Origin: Megaustenia siamemsis
Taxonomy: Eukaryota > Mollusca > Gastropoda > Stylommatophora > Ariophantidae
NCBI GenBank assembly: GCA_032433765.1
Contig: JAVIAB010000049.1
Location: 25,501,602-25,565,601 of the forward strand
Direction: 5' to 3'
Length of the DNA stretch: 64,000 nucleotides
The notes under the pieces are model-generated. The model saw only the letters and a program-made list of their open reading frames with translations. It ran no database searches and was not told the DNA's origin. Position numbers and translations under genes: made by a program. Positions 33,085-43,422 of the stretch are shown here, piece after piece. How positions within the stretch are numbered: the first letter of the stretch is position 1; each line of letters starts with the position of its first letter.

Positions 33085-34254
33085 TACTGTTGGTTACTGT
33101 TGATATTAGTGATCACATTTTAGTTACTGTTGGTATTAGTGATCACATTTTAGTTACTGTTGGTATTAGTGCTCACATTTTAGTTACTGTTGGTATTAGT
33201 GATCACATTTTAGTTACTGTTGGTATTAGTGCTCACATTTTAGTTACTGTTGGTATTAGTGATCACATTTTAGTCACTGTTGGTATTAGTGATCACATTT
33301 TGCATTTTGGTTACTGTTGGTATTAGTGATCACATTTTGGTCACTGTTGATATTAGTGCTCACATTTTGGTTAGTGTTGGTATTAGTGATCACATTTTAG
33401 TTACTGTTGGTATTAGTGATCACATTTTGGTTACTGTTGGTATTAGTGATCACATTTTAGTTACTGTTGATATTAGTGCTCACATTTTGGTTAGTGTTGG
33501 TATTAGTGATCACATTTTGGTTAGTGTTGGTATTAGTGATCACATTTTGGTTACTGTTGGTATTAGTGATCACATTTTGGTTAGTGTTGGTATTAGTGAT
33601 CACATTTTGGTTAGTGTTGGTATTAGTGATCACATTTTGATTACTGTTGGTATTAGTGCTCACATTTTGGTTAGTGTTGGTATTAGTGATCACATTTTAG
33701 TTACTGTTGGTATTAGTGATCACATTCTGGTTACTGTTAATATTAGTGATCACATTTTAGTTACTGTTAATATTAGTGCTCACATTTTGGTTACTGTTGA
33801 TATTAGTGATCACATTTTAGTTACTGTTGGTATTAGTGCTCACATTTTAGTTACTGTTGATATTAGTGCTCACATTTTGATTACTGTTAATATTAGTGAT
33901 CACATTTTAGTTACTGTTGGTATTAGTGATCACATTTTAGTTACTGTTGGTATTAGTGATCACATTTTGATTACTGGTAATATTAGTGATCACATTTTAG
34001 TTACTGTTGGTATTAGTGATCACATTTTGGTTACTGTTGATATTAGTGCTCACATTTTAGTTACTGTTGGTATTAGTGATCACATTTTAGTTACTGTTGG
34101 TATTAGTGATCCCATTTTAGTTACTGTTGGTATTAGTGATCACATTTTGGTTAGTGTTGGTATTAGTGATCCCATTTTAGTTACTGTTGGTATTAGTGAT
34201 CCCATTTTAGTTACTGTTGGTATTAGTGATCACATTTTGGTTACTGTTGATATT
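33085..34254. repeat. 30-bp minisatellite
   Basis: About 39 units of TAGTTACTGTTGGTATTAGT plus GATCACATTT. Because the period is 30, a 329-codon plus-strand frame (33280-34269, VTVGISDHIL repeats) is open, as is a minus-strand frame. Codon pattern and lack of any domain argue against a gene. The array continues at 39684-39750 on the far side of the LINE-A insertion. Confidence 0.95.
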
Positions 34255-34315
34255 CTATCTATCTATTGACCTTTCGAGCCGTAACCGGCCCATAGGGCGT
34301 AGACCAAGATACACC

Positions 34316-35408
34316 TTCTCCTATATGAATTTTTGTTCTAGCAGTTTTCTTTTAAAGATATTTTATCAAATCTCGCCATCTGTCTCTGTTCTGTGCAAGC
34401 AGTTCTATCTCATTGAGGAGCCGATTCCTGCTGCTCTTGCCTCTCTCATCAATGTTCTTCTCAGTGTCTCCTGGGTCTTCCTCTTTTTCTTTTACCTGTT
34501 GTTTCCCATATGAGGGCTTGCTTTGCTATTCGATTATTATCTCTTCTCATCACATGTCCAACGTATGACCATCGTCTTTTCTTTATTACTGAAGATATTA
34601 GTGGTTGATTGGCGATTTCTCTAATTTCCTCGTTTGTTTTGAATTCGTTCCATTCTATACCAAGTATTTTCCTTAGACATTTATTTTCGAATGCGTTCAA
34701 CTTTGTTTCTATATCTCTTGTTGTTTTCCAGCTTTCACACGCATACGTAAGGGTTGATAGTACATTTGATTTGAATAGCCTAAGTTTTGTGTTTGTGCTA
34801 ATGAGTTTTGATTTCCACTACTTTTCAAGGCTTCTGAAAGACATTGCTGCTTTAGCCAGTCTGATTCTAATTTCTTTGCTCGTATCCCCTTCTCGATCAA
34901 TGTGACTTCCAAGATAGATGAAGTGATCGATCTCTTCTACTGGTTTGTTTTCCATGTATATTTTGTCACTTGTTGGAATTAAACTTTTCATGACTTTAGT
35001 CTTTTCATGATTGACCTCAAGCCCAATTTTGCTGGCTATTGATGATAGTTCATTTGTGTTTTCCTGCATCGTTTTTATCTGATTGCTGATGAGAACTATG
35101 TCATCAGCAAAGTCCAGGTCCTCCAAATGGTCTCCTTGTATCCATTCGATGCCTTTATTACCAGTGCAGCATTTCTTCATTATGAAGTCCATAACAATTC
35201 CAAATAACAAGGGCGATAAAATACATCCTTGTTTAACCCCAGTTTCTATTGGGAAACATTCGCTCAGTCCCTCCTCTGTTCGAACTGCACATGTGTAACC
35301 ATCATACATGTCTTTGATAATATTTATGATTTTTGATGGTAAGCCATATTGCTTCAGAATTTTCCACAAAGAATCTCTATGAATACTATCAAATGCTTTT
35401 TTGAAGTC
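34316..35408 (-). pseudogene. LINE-A 3' segment: RT palm to C-terminus
   Basis: Reads FDSIHRD-like sequence then SLWKILKQYGLPSKIINIIK, EGLSECFPIETGVKQGCILS, DLDFADDIVLISNQIKTMQE and HFIYLGSHIDREGDTSKEIR. A TAG at 34818-34820 follows FRSLEK, exactly as in the copy at 24613-26070. Downstream the frame continues with KLNAFENKCLRKILGIEWNE and RRWSYVGHVMRRDNNRIAKQ, with a frame break near 34425-34470. The FADD catalytic motif is intact. Confidence 0.88.
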
Positions 35409-36240
35409 GAACTATTTCCGGTTGTTTCCAAAATGGAGGAATTATTTTTCTCCGGCTTGGTATAGAACCGTTGATCAGAGGTTTAACAAGCCGCTATCGT
35501 AAAAACGATGTTGTTAATGAAACGTAGACCTGATACAGAATGTGTAAATTAGCAGTAGATAGTAGTGATAGTTTTTTCGGCCCTAAAACAACAACAAAAA
35601 TAGGATTCTGGAATGTGCGAACAATGGCCGCTCCGACGAAACATGCACAGGTCGCGAGCGAGATGGACAGATACGATCTAGATATTTTAGGATTAAGCGA
35701 AATGCGCTGGCCTGGAACAGGTAGGAGATCTATTGATAATAAAATAGTAGTTTTTTCTGGAAGGGAGGATGGAAAACACCGTGAAGGAGTAGGCATAATG
35801 ATGACAGACAAAGCTGCAAGAAGTTTATTAGAATGGGAACCGGTAAATAGCCGTCTGATACGAACACGATACAAAACAAAACATGGAAGACTTTCAATTA
35901 TTCAATGTTATGCGCCTACTAACGAAGCTGATGATGAAGTTAAGGATGATTTTTATAACCAACTGCAACAACTTATAAACAAAATACCAAAACACGATCT
36001 TTTAATTGTAATGGGAGACTTCAACGCCAAAGTAGGACAAGATAACGCAGGAGTGGAACATGTGATGGGGAGAGAAGGCTGTAATACAACAAGTCAGAAT
36101 GGAGAAAGATTAATAGAATTATGTTTAATAGAAAATTTAGTTATAGGTGGGACATTATTTCCACATAAAAATATCCACAAAACAACATGGATATCTCCTG
36201 ATGATAGAACATCAAATCAAATTGACCACCTATGTATTAA

Positions 36241-38470
36241 CTCCTTCAGCCCTAATGCACCGTTTTGCGCCGTTTTAGTGTGTTCCGTTAAAACTGGCTC
36301 GGAACGCATAGTTTTTGAATTAAGCCGGTTATAAGAACTCTTCTGTGTGAAAGAATAGTAAATTTACTATCATTTCCGTCAAAGAACCACGCTTGGAGCT
36401 TGTTATTATATTTAGAAATCTTTGTTTGAAAATCGGTGAAAAAAATTGTGATCGATGGCTTTTTCAACTTCATTTCCGGGTTCATCTTCCAGTCTCCAAG
36501 ATGATATTGTGGAATTAGATAATGATTTCCACGAAGATAATGCTGAGAGTGACTTAGAAAATGTTTTGCGTGTCAGTTTAGTAGTGATAGTGAAAGTGAT
36601 TCTAGTGATGGACATCATGGCGATAATGTAGAAAATATAGGTCTAGTGGGCGTGGATGTTGATGGTTGGAGCGATGTAATTTCTTCTGTCAAAGTCGAGG
36701 ATTTCCTTGGTGTACCAGGGCCTATGCACAATCTTGATGCAGGTGCGAGCCCATATGATTATTTTAGTTTGATTATTGAAGAATCTTTCTATCAGTTTGC
36801 TGCTGATCAGACTAATTTGTATGCAACTCAGCGTGCTGAGCGGACTGGGAAAGAAGATCAATACTGGAGCCCAGTTTCTGCTGCTGAGATAAAACTTTTT
36901 TTGCATATTTACATTGTTATGGGCATTCACACCTTGCCTGAATACACTATGTATTGGAGTACTGATGATCGTCTTGGTGTGCCAGGGGTGTCTAGTTGTA
37001 TGGGAAAATCAAGATTTGAGAAGATTTCTCAATATTTTCACCTAAATGATGCCAGTAAACAGCAGCCAAAGGGTCATGTAGGCTATGACCCCCTATATAA
37101 AGTTAGACCATTATTGGATATGGTCAGAAAGAATATAGCATCTATTTATTCCCTGGCAAAAACATCAGTATTGATGAAGCAATGATTGCTTACAATGGTC
37201 GCCTATCTTTCAAACAATACATCAAAGGTAAGCCGAATCCCTGGGCATCAAAGTTTGGTGTATAGCAGATTCATCAACGGGATACTTACTTGATTTTGAT
37301 GTTTATGTTGGCAAAGTAGCTGAACCAATGCCCATGGTTCAGGGCATTATGTCGTGACAAAGTTAGGCAGACAATTTTTTGGTAAATACCATCACTTTTA
37401 CTTTGACATTATTTCTCATCGCTCCAACTTACCAAAGATTTGCTCGTTGAGAGAACATATTCATGTGGAACGATGAGAGCAAACCGCAAAGGCTGGCCAG
37501 CTGCCTTCAAGCCCAAAGCCACTAAAAAGTTGAAAAGGGGGGATGTGCAGTTCAAGCAGCAGGGAAATGTTGTGGCTATGGTATGGAAGGATAAGAAAGT
37601 TGTCAGTTTGATCAGCTCTAACACTACGTCAGGAATGACACAGGTCTCAAGACGTACCGCAGGTGGCCGAGAGGACGTTCAGATACCAACTCCAGTGTCT
37701 GTCTATAACCAGTTCATGGGTGGAGTGGATAGGTTTGACCAGCTTACTTCCTACTACCCTGTTGGAAGGAAGTCTGTAAAATGGTGGAGGTATCTGTTTC
37801 GTTTCCTTGTGCAAACAGCGATTGTCAATTCATGGATAGTGTATTCTTGCTCTCATCGCCCACACCCTAAGTCAAAGGATAGTTCCCAGTTATCCTTTAG
37901 ACTCAGTTTGAGTTCAGATCTCCTGAAGGGCAATATTTGTAGGAAAAGGAAGTCATCCCAGCAGCCCTTGACTTCAGGTGTGGGTACAAGTAGTCTCAAT
38001 GAGCATAGGATGATTCGGATGCATGGCCTAAAAAAAGTGTGTTATTTTTGTGCGAAGTCGGGTCATTCTGGCAAACGACCACATGCGACTGTTTTTGGCT
38101 GCAGTCTGTGTCAAATTCATCTGGGAAAGGGGGACTGCTTTGCCAAGTATCATGCGGAATTGAACCTGTGATGTCCGGTGAGTAAATATTTTTTTATTTA
38201 GCATGTATATGCTTTTTTTTCACACAACTTTTGTGATTTCTCCAACAAATTTTTTTTTTTTTTTTGTTCGACTGATTTTATTTCTTAACTGTAAACAAAC
38301 GAATGATCGCATTGTGATAAGTCTTGGTTTTTATTAAATTGCGTTCAATTCTCCTTTTAAGTTATAATTATTAATTTTTTAAGTGTAGCCGTTATTTTAC
38401 AAACGCGTTTTAAAGTCGACATGTCACATTTTTTGGTGGAGTTATTTCCCTTTTCTTAAGATCCATAGAG
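36241..38470 (+). mobile_element. piggyBac-type transposon, about 2.23 kb
   Basis: Flanked by TTAA at 36237-36240 and 38471-38474. Without the insert and one TTAA, the LINE-A endonuclease frame is intact with family-typical spacing. The ends start CTCCTTCAG on the left and, read inward on the minus strand, CTCTATGGATC on the right, so terminal repeats are weak or degraded. A second TTAA at 38456-38459 is a less likely right boundary. Confidence 0.88.
36455..38171 (+). pseudogene. piggyBac-derived transposase (PGBD-like), frame-broken
   Basis: A possible start ATG at 36455 (MAFSTSFPGSSSSLQDDIVE) leads into an acidic serine/aspartate-rich N-terminus, with a frame change near 36565. The DDE_Tnp_1_7 domain follows: 36646-37185 reads VEDFLGVPGPMHNLDAGASP, YFSLIIEESFYQFAADQTNL and RFEKISQYFHLNDASKQQPK. 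Further breaks occur between 37180 and 37440. The last part (37440-38171) reads CGTMRANRKGWPA, FMGGVDRFDQLTSYYPVGRK, then the C-terminal cysteine-rich domain CYFCAKSGH and CSLCQIHLGKGDCFAKYH. The CxxC...CxxC...C..H pattern and GGVDRFDQ are family hallmarks. At least three frame breaks make this copy inactive. Confidence 0.92.
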
Positions 38471-39652
38471 TTAAACAACAATTCAGATCATCATTAATAG
38501 ATGTAAGAGCATACAGAGGTGCTGATGTTAATAGTGACCACAACCTGTGCATTGGGAAAATAAGATTAAAATTTAGAAACCAACAGAAGAGGTCAATTAC
38601 ACATAAAATTGATAGTCATAAACTGAAAGATGAAGCAATAAAGGAAAAGTTTAACATAGAGCTAAGTAATTGTTATTCAGCACTTGGTGAAATAGACTTA
38701 GATATCAATGAAATGTGGTACTCACAGAGCAAAATACTAATGACAGCAGCAGAAGCAAGTGCTGGACTGAAGAAAATGGAAAAACGAGCTTGGATCTCAG
38801 ACACCACATGGAAATACATCAAAGAAAGAAGAGAAGCGAAGAGAGCCATGACTAATGTAAAGACAGATCTTGGAAAGGTTCTGGCAAAAGCAACATACAA
38901 AGAATTAGACAACAAAGTGAAAAGTTCGGCAAGAAGAGATACAAGAGCTTATATAGACAACTTGGCAGAGAAAGCAGAGACAGCTGCAATTACAGGAGAC
39001 AGCAGAACTCTTTATACTGTACAAAAGATGCTGACAAACACCTATACATCCAGTGGAACACCAATTCTAGACAAATCTGGATTAATGCTAACAACAAGCG
39101 CAGACATAAAAGCCCGTTGGGCGGAACACTTCAAAGAAATTCTTAACCGTCCACTACCTCACAGTTTAATAGATTTTGAAGCTGAAACACCAGCAGCAGA
39201 ATTAGATGTAAATTTAGATGACTTCACCTTGAGTGAAATAGAAACCACCTTAAAGCTAATGACCAATAACAAGGCTGCTGGAGAGGATAAGTTAACAGCT
39301 GAGATCCTCAAGGCAATTGATAGCCATAATTTAATACATCTCCAAAAAATGTTCAACATCATTTGGAAAACAGAGAAGACGCCTCATAAATGGAAAAAAG
39401 GAATCATTGTTAAGATCCCAAAAAAGGGCAATCTTAGAGATTGTAACAATTGGAGAGGCGTGACACTTTTGTCAGTTGCCTCAAAATTATTCTGTAAAAT
39501 CATCCTAAATAGAATAAAGGATTCAATAGATACAGTAATGCGTGAAGAACAGGCTGGGTTTAGAAAAGGGAGAAGCTGTCTTGACCACATTTTCACTCTA
39601 CGACTTATATTGGAGGAACACATTGAAAAGCAAAAACCTTTTGTACTTAACT

Positions 39653-39750
39653 TATAATATTATATATATATATATTATAATTAACTGTTGATATTAGTGC
39701 TCACATTTTGGTTACTGTTGATATTAGTGCTCACATTTTGGTTACTGTCT
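39653..39750. repeat. AT stretch and resumed 30-bp array
   Basis: TAATATTATATATATATATA at 39653 onwards is self-complementary filler at the LINE-A outer breakpoint. Two and a bit units of the 30-bp array follow (39684-39750). 39751-40055 has no recognisable feature. Confidence 0.8.
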
Positions 39751-40055
39751 GCTTTTGGTAATGTGGTCAGCATTATGCCAGTGCTGTCTTTCATGGAGTG
39801 TGGATTATGTGATAAAAGTGACCCAAAAAAAAGTATTTCTAATGGATATATTTTTTTTTTATGTGTGTAAAGTGTACTATTCAAAGAGAAGGACAAAAAC
39901 AGACAAAAAGTTGTAAAATACAACCATCTAAAAATTTATAGTTAGACCATAAACGATCGAATGTGAGACTTAGTGATCCTGCTCATGGGGGTAAACATCT
40001 CCGGGCTACCTCCAAAGTGCGTTTTTAAGTTAAGCCCTTAACTTATGACTGACTC

Positions 40056-40630
40056 AGCAGGTCGGTAAAGGATAACCGTTTTATGCCTATAGAAATGACA
40101 GAAAAATTGAGACAGACAACAAATACAAAGTAGCAACCATCAATATATGCGAAATAAAAAAAAAAAAAGAAGTTGAGCTTATAGAAGAAATGACTACTAG
40201 GATTAGCAGAAACCAGTTTAAGAAAACACACATGTACATGATAATATTCTCAGAGTCAGTTACACAGAAGAGCAACACACGGCGTAGGCTTTATCAACGA
40301 CTCAGAACACGCAAAGAATATTCTAGAAATAAAATACTACTCTGAAAGAATAATCACAAGTAGTCTACTAGAAGACGACCGAAAAACAACTTACATACAG
40401 AGTTATGCACCATGTAACAAGAATGAAAAAGACAGCGAAGAATTCTATGACACACTAAATGAAATTGTCAACAAGACTGATGAAAGCGATGATATGTTAG
40501 TGATGGCAGACTTTAATGGAAGGCTTGGGAAATGCAACAGTAAGAACAAAAATATCCTGAGACCCTTTCACAATAGGACAGCTAAAGTAAATGAAAATGG
40601 ACGCAGACTGCTGGAACTATGTTCCCTGTG
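40056..40630 (+). mobile_element. LINE endonuclease fragment
   Basis: Frames give YYSERIITSSLLEDDRKTTY, IQSYAPCNKNEKDSEEFYD and DDMLVMADFNGRLGKCNSKN then NENGRRLLELC. SYAP and the (G/A)DFNG block are APE-endonuclease motifs. Truncated on both sides; family not assigned. Confidence 0.75.
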
Positions 40631-40800
40631 AAATCCTCGGAAATCTGTTCCCTGTGTGTCTAATCTGTAAACTTACAGGTGTGTGTCAAAAGTTCAAAGA
40701 AAATACTATTTTTAGCGCTCCTAATGTTACAATTAAGTGGTAGAAATTTGTACTACAGAATGTAACGAAGCGTGCCACAGATAGCGTATTTAAGGGCTTA
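40631..40800. mobile_element. MITE-like (TTAA family) right-arm fragment
   Basis: Matches 21410-21530: GTGTGTCAAAAGTTCAAAGA, AATACTATTTTTAGCGCTCC, TGCCACAGATAG. The terminal repeat is lost. Confidence 0.6.
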
Positions 40801-40974
40801 TTATAATCTTGTGTAATGATTTTTAAAGCTGATTAATGCCTTTGAAAATAAAAGATTTATAAAGAGTACCGCAGAATAGTAATATATAAGTTATATTTCT
40901 GAACTGTGCAAATCAGCAAGACAACTAAATTATCAGCGACAAACAGCTGTATGTGTGAGAAGAGTATTTCTGAC

Positions 40975-41081
40975 CTGAAACTTAGGCAGAAGTTCAAAAC
41001 TGGTAATGACAAGAGAGACCTCAGTTTCCTTAATGCCATGTATGATAGCTTCCGTGCCAAGTGTGGCGTACAAAGTTATCA
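40975..41081 (-). CDS. ACSL3/4: ACSL exon 4
   Basis: 107 nt (two bases plus 35 codons). Acceptor TTCTACAG|TGATAAC, donor TTTCAG|GTCAGA, leaving in phase 0. It encodes ITLYATLGTEAIIHGIKETE followed by VSLVITSFELLPKFQ. The TLYATLG block and the ITS-ELL block are conserved across long-chain acyl-CoA synthetases. The exon is too short for a simple ORF search and was found from the phase requirement of its neighbours; both junctions fit exactly. Confidence 0.93.
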
Positions 41082-41191
41082 CTGTAGAATAGAACAAGCA
41101 GCAAAACAAAAGTTAAAATAGTGTGCAGAATAATAACAATAAAATCAATATTGCTAAAATATCATAGATTTACGCTGTTGACAAAAAAATG

Positions 41192-41660
41192 GTCTTCTTC
41201 TACCTTTTTAGCTCCCAGTGGAGCACAGGTCTTCAATAAACACTTTCCAAGTCATTCTGTTTTTTGCCATTCTTTTAAGATCATTCCATGTCTTCCCCAT
41301 CATCTTCATCTCTGCTTCTATCTGTCTTCTCCAAGAATTCCTTGGTCTTCCTCTTTGTCTTTTCCCCTGGGATTCCAAAAAAGGGCCTGTTGTGTAATAC
41401 TCTCAGTTGGCTTCCATAGTGTGTGTCCTATCCATCGCCATCGTCTTCGCTGTATCTCTTTATCCACTGGTATTTGACCGGTACATTTCCATAATTCCAC
41501 GTTAGTGATTTTGTCCTGCCATTTCCATCCCTTTATTCTGCGTAAGCATCCATTAGTGAAAGTCTGTACCTTCGTGATTGTCAATTTTGTCATTCTCCAT
41601 GTTTCACAGCCATATAATAGGACCACCTTAACATTTGCGTTGAAAATTTTTATTTTTGTA
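41192..41660 (-). mobile_element. LINE-D C-terminal fragment
   Basis: The minus strand reads VVLLYGCETWRMTKLTITKV, then CLRRIKGWKWQDKITNVELW and QRRRWRWIGHTLWKPTE. YGCE-W and RRWRWIGH are the C-terminal landmarks of another CFDP2/RTE-like family. The truncated copy is flanked by near-identical direct repeats of about 42 bp (41150-41191 and 41670-41711). Confidence 0.85.
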
Positions 41661-41812
41661 TATTATAATACTGTTAAAATATCATATATTTACGCTGTTT
41701 AAAAAAAAATGGTACCTGTATATTATTTTATGGATCAGAATAAGCACAATGCTGAATTTAACAATAGATTAGAATATCATCGTTAACAATTACCACCCTC
41801 AAACTACATCAT

Positions 41813-42240
41813 CATCAAGTGCCATGTTTCTCTACAACTTTCGATCTCGATAGTTATTTATCATTTCTGTTGTTGACCTTCTGCCAAGCCATTCTCTTAA
41901 GCTGTCAGGTATCTTTTCTCTTTGTTTCCCTCTATCTCTTTGTCCCTCAATTTTACCAGTTATCACAATATATTCAGTTGTTCCCTTTTCATTTCATGGC
42001 CAATAAATGATGATTGCACAGAACAGAGACAGATGGCGAGATTTGATAAAATATCTTTAAAAGAAAACTGCTAGAACAAAAATTCAGTTAGGAGAAGGTG
42101 TATTTTGGTCTACGCCCTATGGGCCGGCTATGGCTCGAAAGGTCAATAGATAGCTAGATAGAAATGATGATCGCATCTTACAAATATTGGAAATTAGCTC
42201 TCTTTTTGCTTTGGCCTCTTTCAAAACATTTGCTAACATT
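41813..42240 (-). mobile_element. LINE-B 3' fragment carrying a LINE-A insertion
   Basis: LINE-B 3' end on the minus strand (CATCATCATCAAGTGCC at the left edge; CTTCTGCCAAGCCATTCTC, CTCTATCTCTTTGTCCCTC). It is interrupted at 42015-42161 by a LINE-A 3' fragment and resumes with ATTGGAAATTAGCTCTC-like sequence until the 30-bp array. 41712-41812 holds nothing else. Confidence 0.8.
42015..42161 (+). mobile_element. LINE-A 3' fragment with 10-bp target duplication
   Basis: 147 bp of LINE-A 3' end (GATGGCGAGATTTGATAAAA, CTACGCCCTATGGGCCGG, AATAGATAGC tail). AAATGATGAT flanks it at 42005-42014 and 42162-42171. Confidence 0.9.
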
Positions 42241-42988
42241 CAAAGATCTCAGAACTAATTTATGTTAGCAGTCAAGTCTCAGAACTAGTTAATGCTAACA
42301 GTCAAGGGTCTCAGGACAAATTAATGCTAACAGTCAATGTGAGATGAATAAGTCACCTACTGCAGGGTCTGAGAACTAGTTAATGTTAACATGCAAGTCT
42401 CAGAGCTAGTTAACGTTAGTAGTCAATGTGAGATGAATAAGTCACCTACTGGAGCGTCTGAGAACTAGTTAATGTTAACATGCAAGTCTCAGAACTAGTT
42501 AATGTTAACATGCAAGTCTCAGAACTAGTTAATGTTAACATGCAAGTCTCAGAACTAGTTAATGTTAACATGCAAATCTCAGAGCTAGTTAATGTTAACA
42601 TGCAAGTCTCAGAACTAGTTAATGTTAACATGCAAGTCTCAGAACTAGTTAATGTTAACATGCAAGTCTCAGAACTAGTTAATGTTAACATGCAAGTCTC
42701 AGAACTAGTTAATGTTAACAGTCAATGAGAGATGAATAAGTCACCTACTGGAGGGTCTGAGAACTAATTAATGCTAACATGCAAGTCTCAGAACTAGTTA
42801 ATGTTAACAGTCAATGAGAGATGAATAAGTCACCTACTGGAGGGTCTGAGAACTAATTAATGCTAACATGCAAGTCTCAGAACTAGTTAATGTTAACAGT
42901 CAATGTGAGATGAATAAGTCACCTACTGGAGGGTCTGAGAACTAATTAATGCTAACATGCAAGTCTCAGAACTAGTTAATGTTAACAA
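42240..42988. repeat. 30-bp array with 89-bp higher-order units, related to the ACSL intron 5' end
   Basis: Core unit AAGTCTCAGAACTAGTTAAT plus GTTAACATGC. Five higher-order units also contain GAGATGAATAAGTCACCTAC, at 42352, 42441, 42740, 42829 and 42918 (spacing 89 bp where adjacent). On the minus strand this reads GTAGGTGACTTATTCATCTC, matching the start of the intron after exon 3. Array-like sequence resumes at 45160-45239. Confidence 0.92.
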
Positions 42989-43422
42989 ACTTAACAAAAC
43001 TGGCCAATGAGTTTAATGCCAGCATTTGGAGAGGCCAGATTAAGGAGGAGTGGCTACACAGCTACTTACTACCGCTACCAAAGCCAAACAAGGATCATTT
43101 TCAGATCAGTGCCTACAGAATCATCACAATGCAGAACACTGCAGGCAAGCTGCTGGAGAAAATAGTTGCCCGTGTCCTCACCTGTCACCTTGAACAGAAA
43201 CGCGCATTTCCACCCACATTCGGAGGTTATAGATATAACAAAGAGACATGGCTCAATGCGGCAGTCTTTGCCTATGACATCTTCGAAGGCTTCCACAGAT
43301 GAGAGGAGACATGTACTGCTGCTATAGATCTGGAGGATGCATACAACAGGATACCATTTGAATATCTCATGCATATGCTCCTCAAACTGGCGGTGCACCC
43401 CTTCCTAATTAGATAGATCGCC

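Larger units (their letters stand above)
35540..39650 (+). pseudogene. LINE-A 5' segment: APE endonuclease and RT N-terminus, interrupted by piggyBac
   Basis: ATG at 35540. The endonuclease reads TTTKIGFWNVRTMAAPTKHA, DILGLSEMRWPGTG, GVGIMMTDKAARSLLEW, IIQCYAPTNEADDEV, LLIVMGDFNAKVGQDNAG and TSNQIDHLCI up to 36240. The frame resumes at 38475 with KQQFRSSLIDVRAYRGADVN then SDHNLCIGK. The core blocks of APE-type endonucleases (N, E, YAP, GDFNA, D-SDH) are therefore present, split by the transposon. The frame stays open from 38476 through NNKAAGEDKLTAEILKAI and EEQAGFRKGRSCLDHIF to KPFVLN at 39650. Omitting 36241-38474 gives a continuous frame. Similar proteins are often annotated as craniofacial development protein 2-like. 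Confidence 0.9.
34255..39652 (-). mobile_element. LINE-A, nearly complete, split by a twin-priming inversion
   Basis: The 3' segment (35408 down to 34255, minus strand) runs from FIDFKKAFDS to the 3' tail (CTATCTATCTATTGACC on the plus strand). The 5' segment (35409-39652, plus strand) holds the 5' UTR, endonuclease and reverse transcriptase up to KPFVLN. Compared with the uninverted copy at 24602-26164, the two segments abut with only about two bases unaccounted for. The 30-bp array flanks both ends, with ACTGTTGATATT at 34243-34254 and 39684-39695. A piggyBac element lies inside the 5' segment. Confidence 0.92.

Noticed and set aside
33280..34269. 329-codon open frame with ten-residue repeats, as a possible repeat protein gene
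   Set aside because: It is the translation of a 30-bp minisatellite; the opposite strand is also open, and no non-repetitive domain or promoter is present.
38456..38459. Right TTAA of the piggyBac insertion
   Set aside because: It would leave extra residues (IHRV) in the LINE endonuclease; the TTAA at 38471 gives family-typical spacing and keeps the frame.
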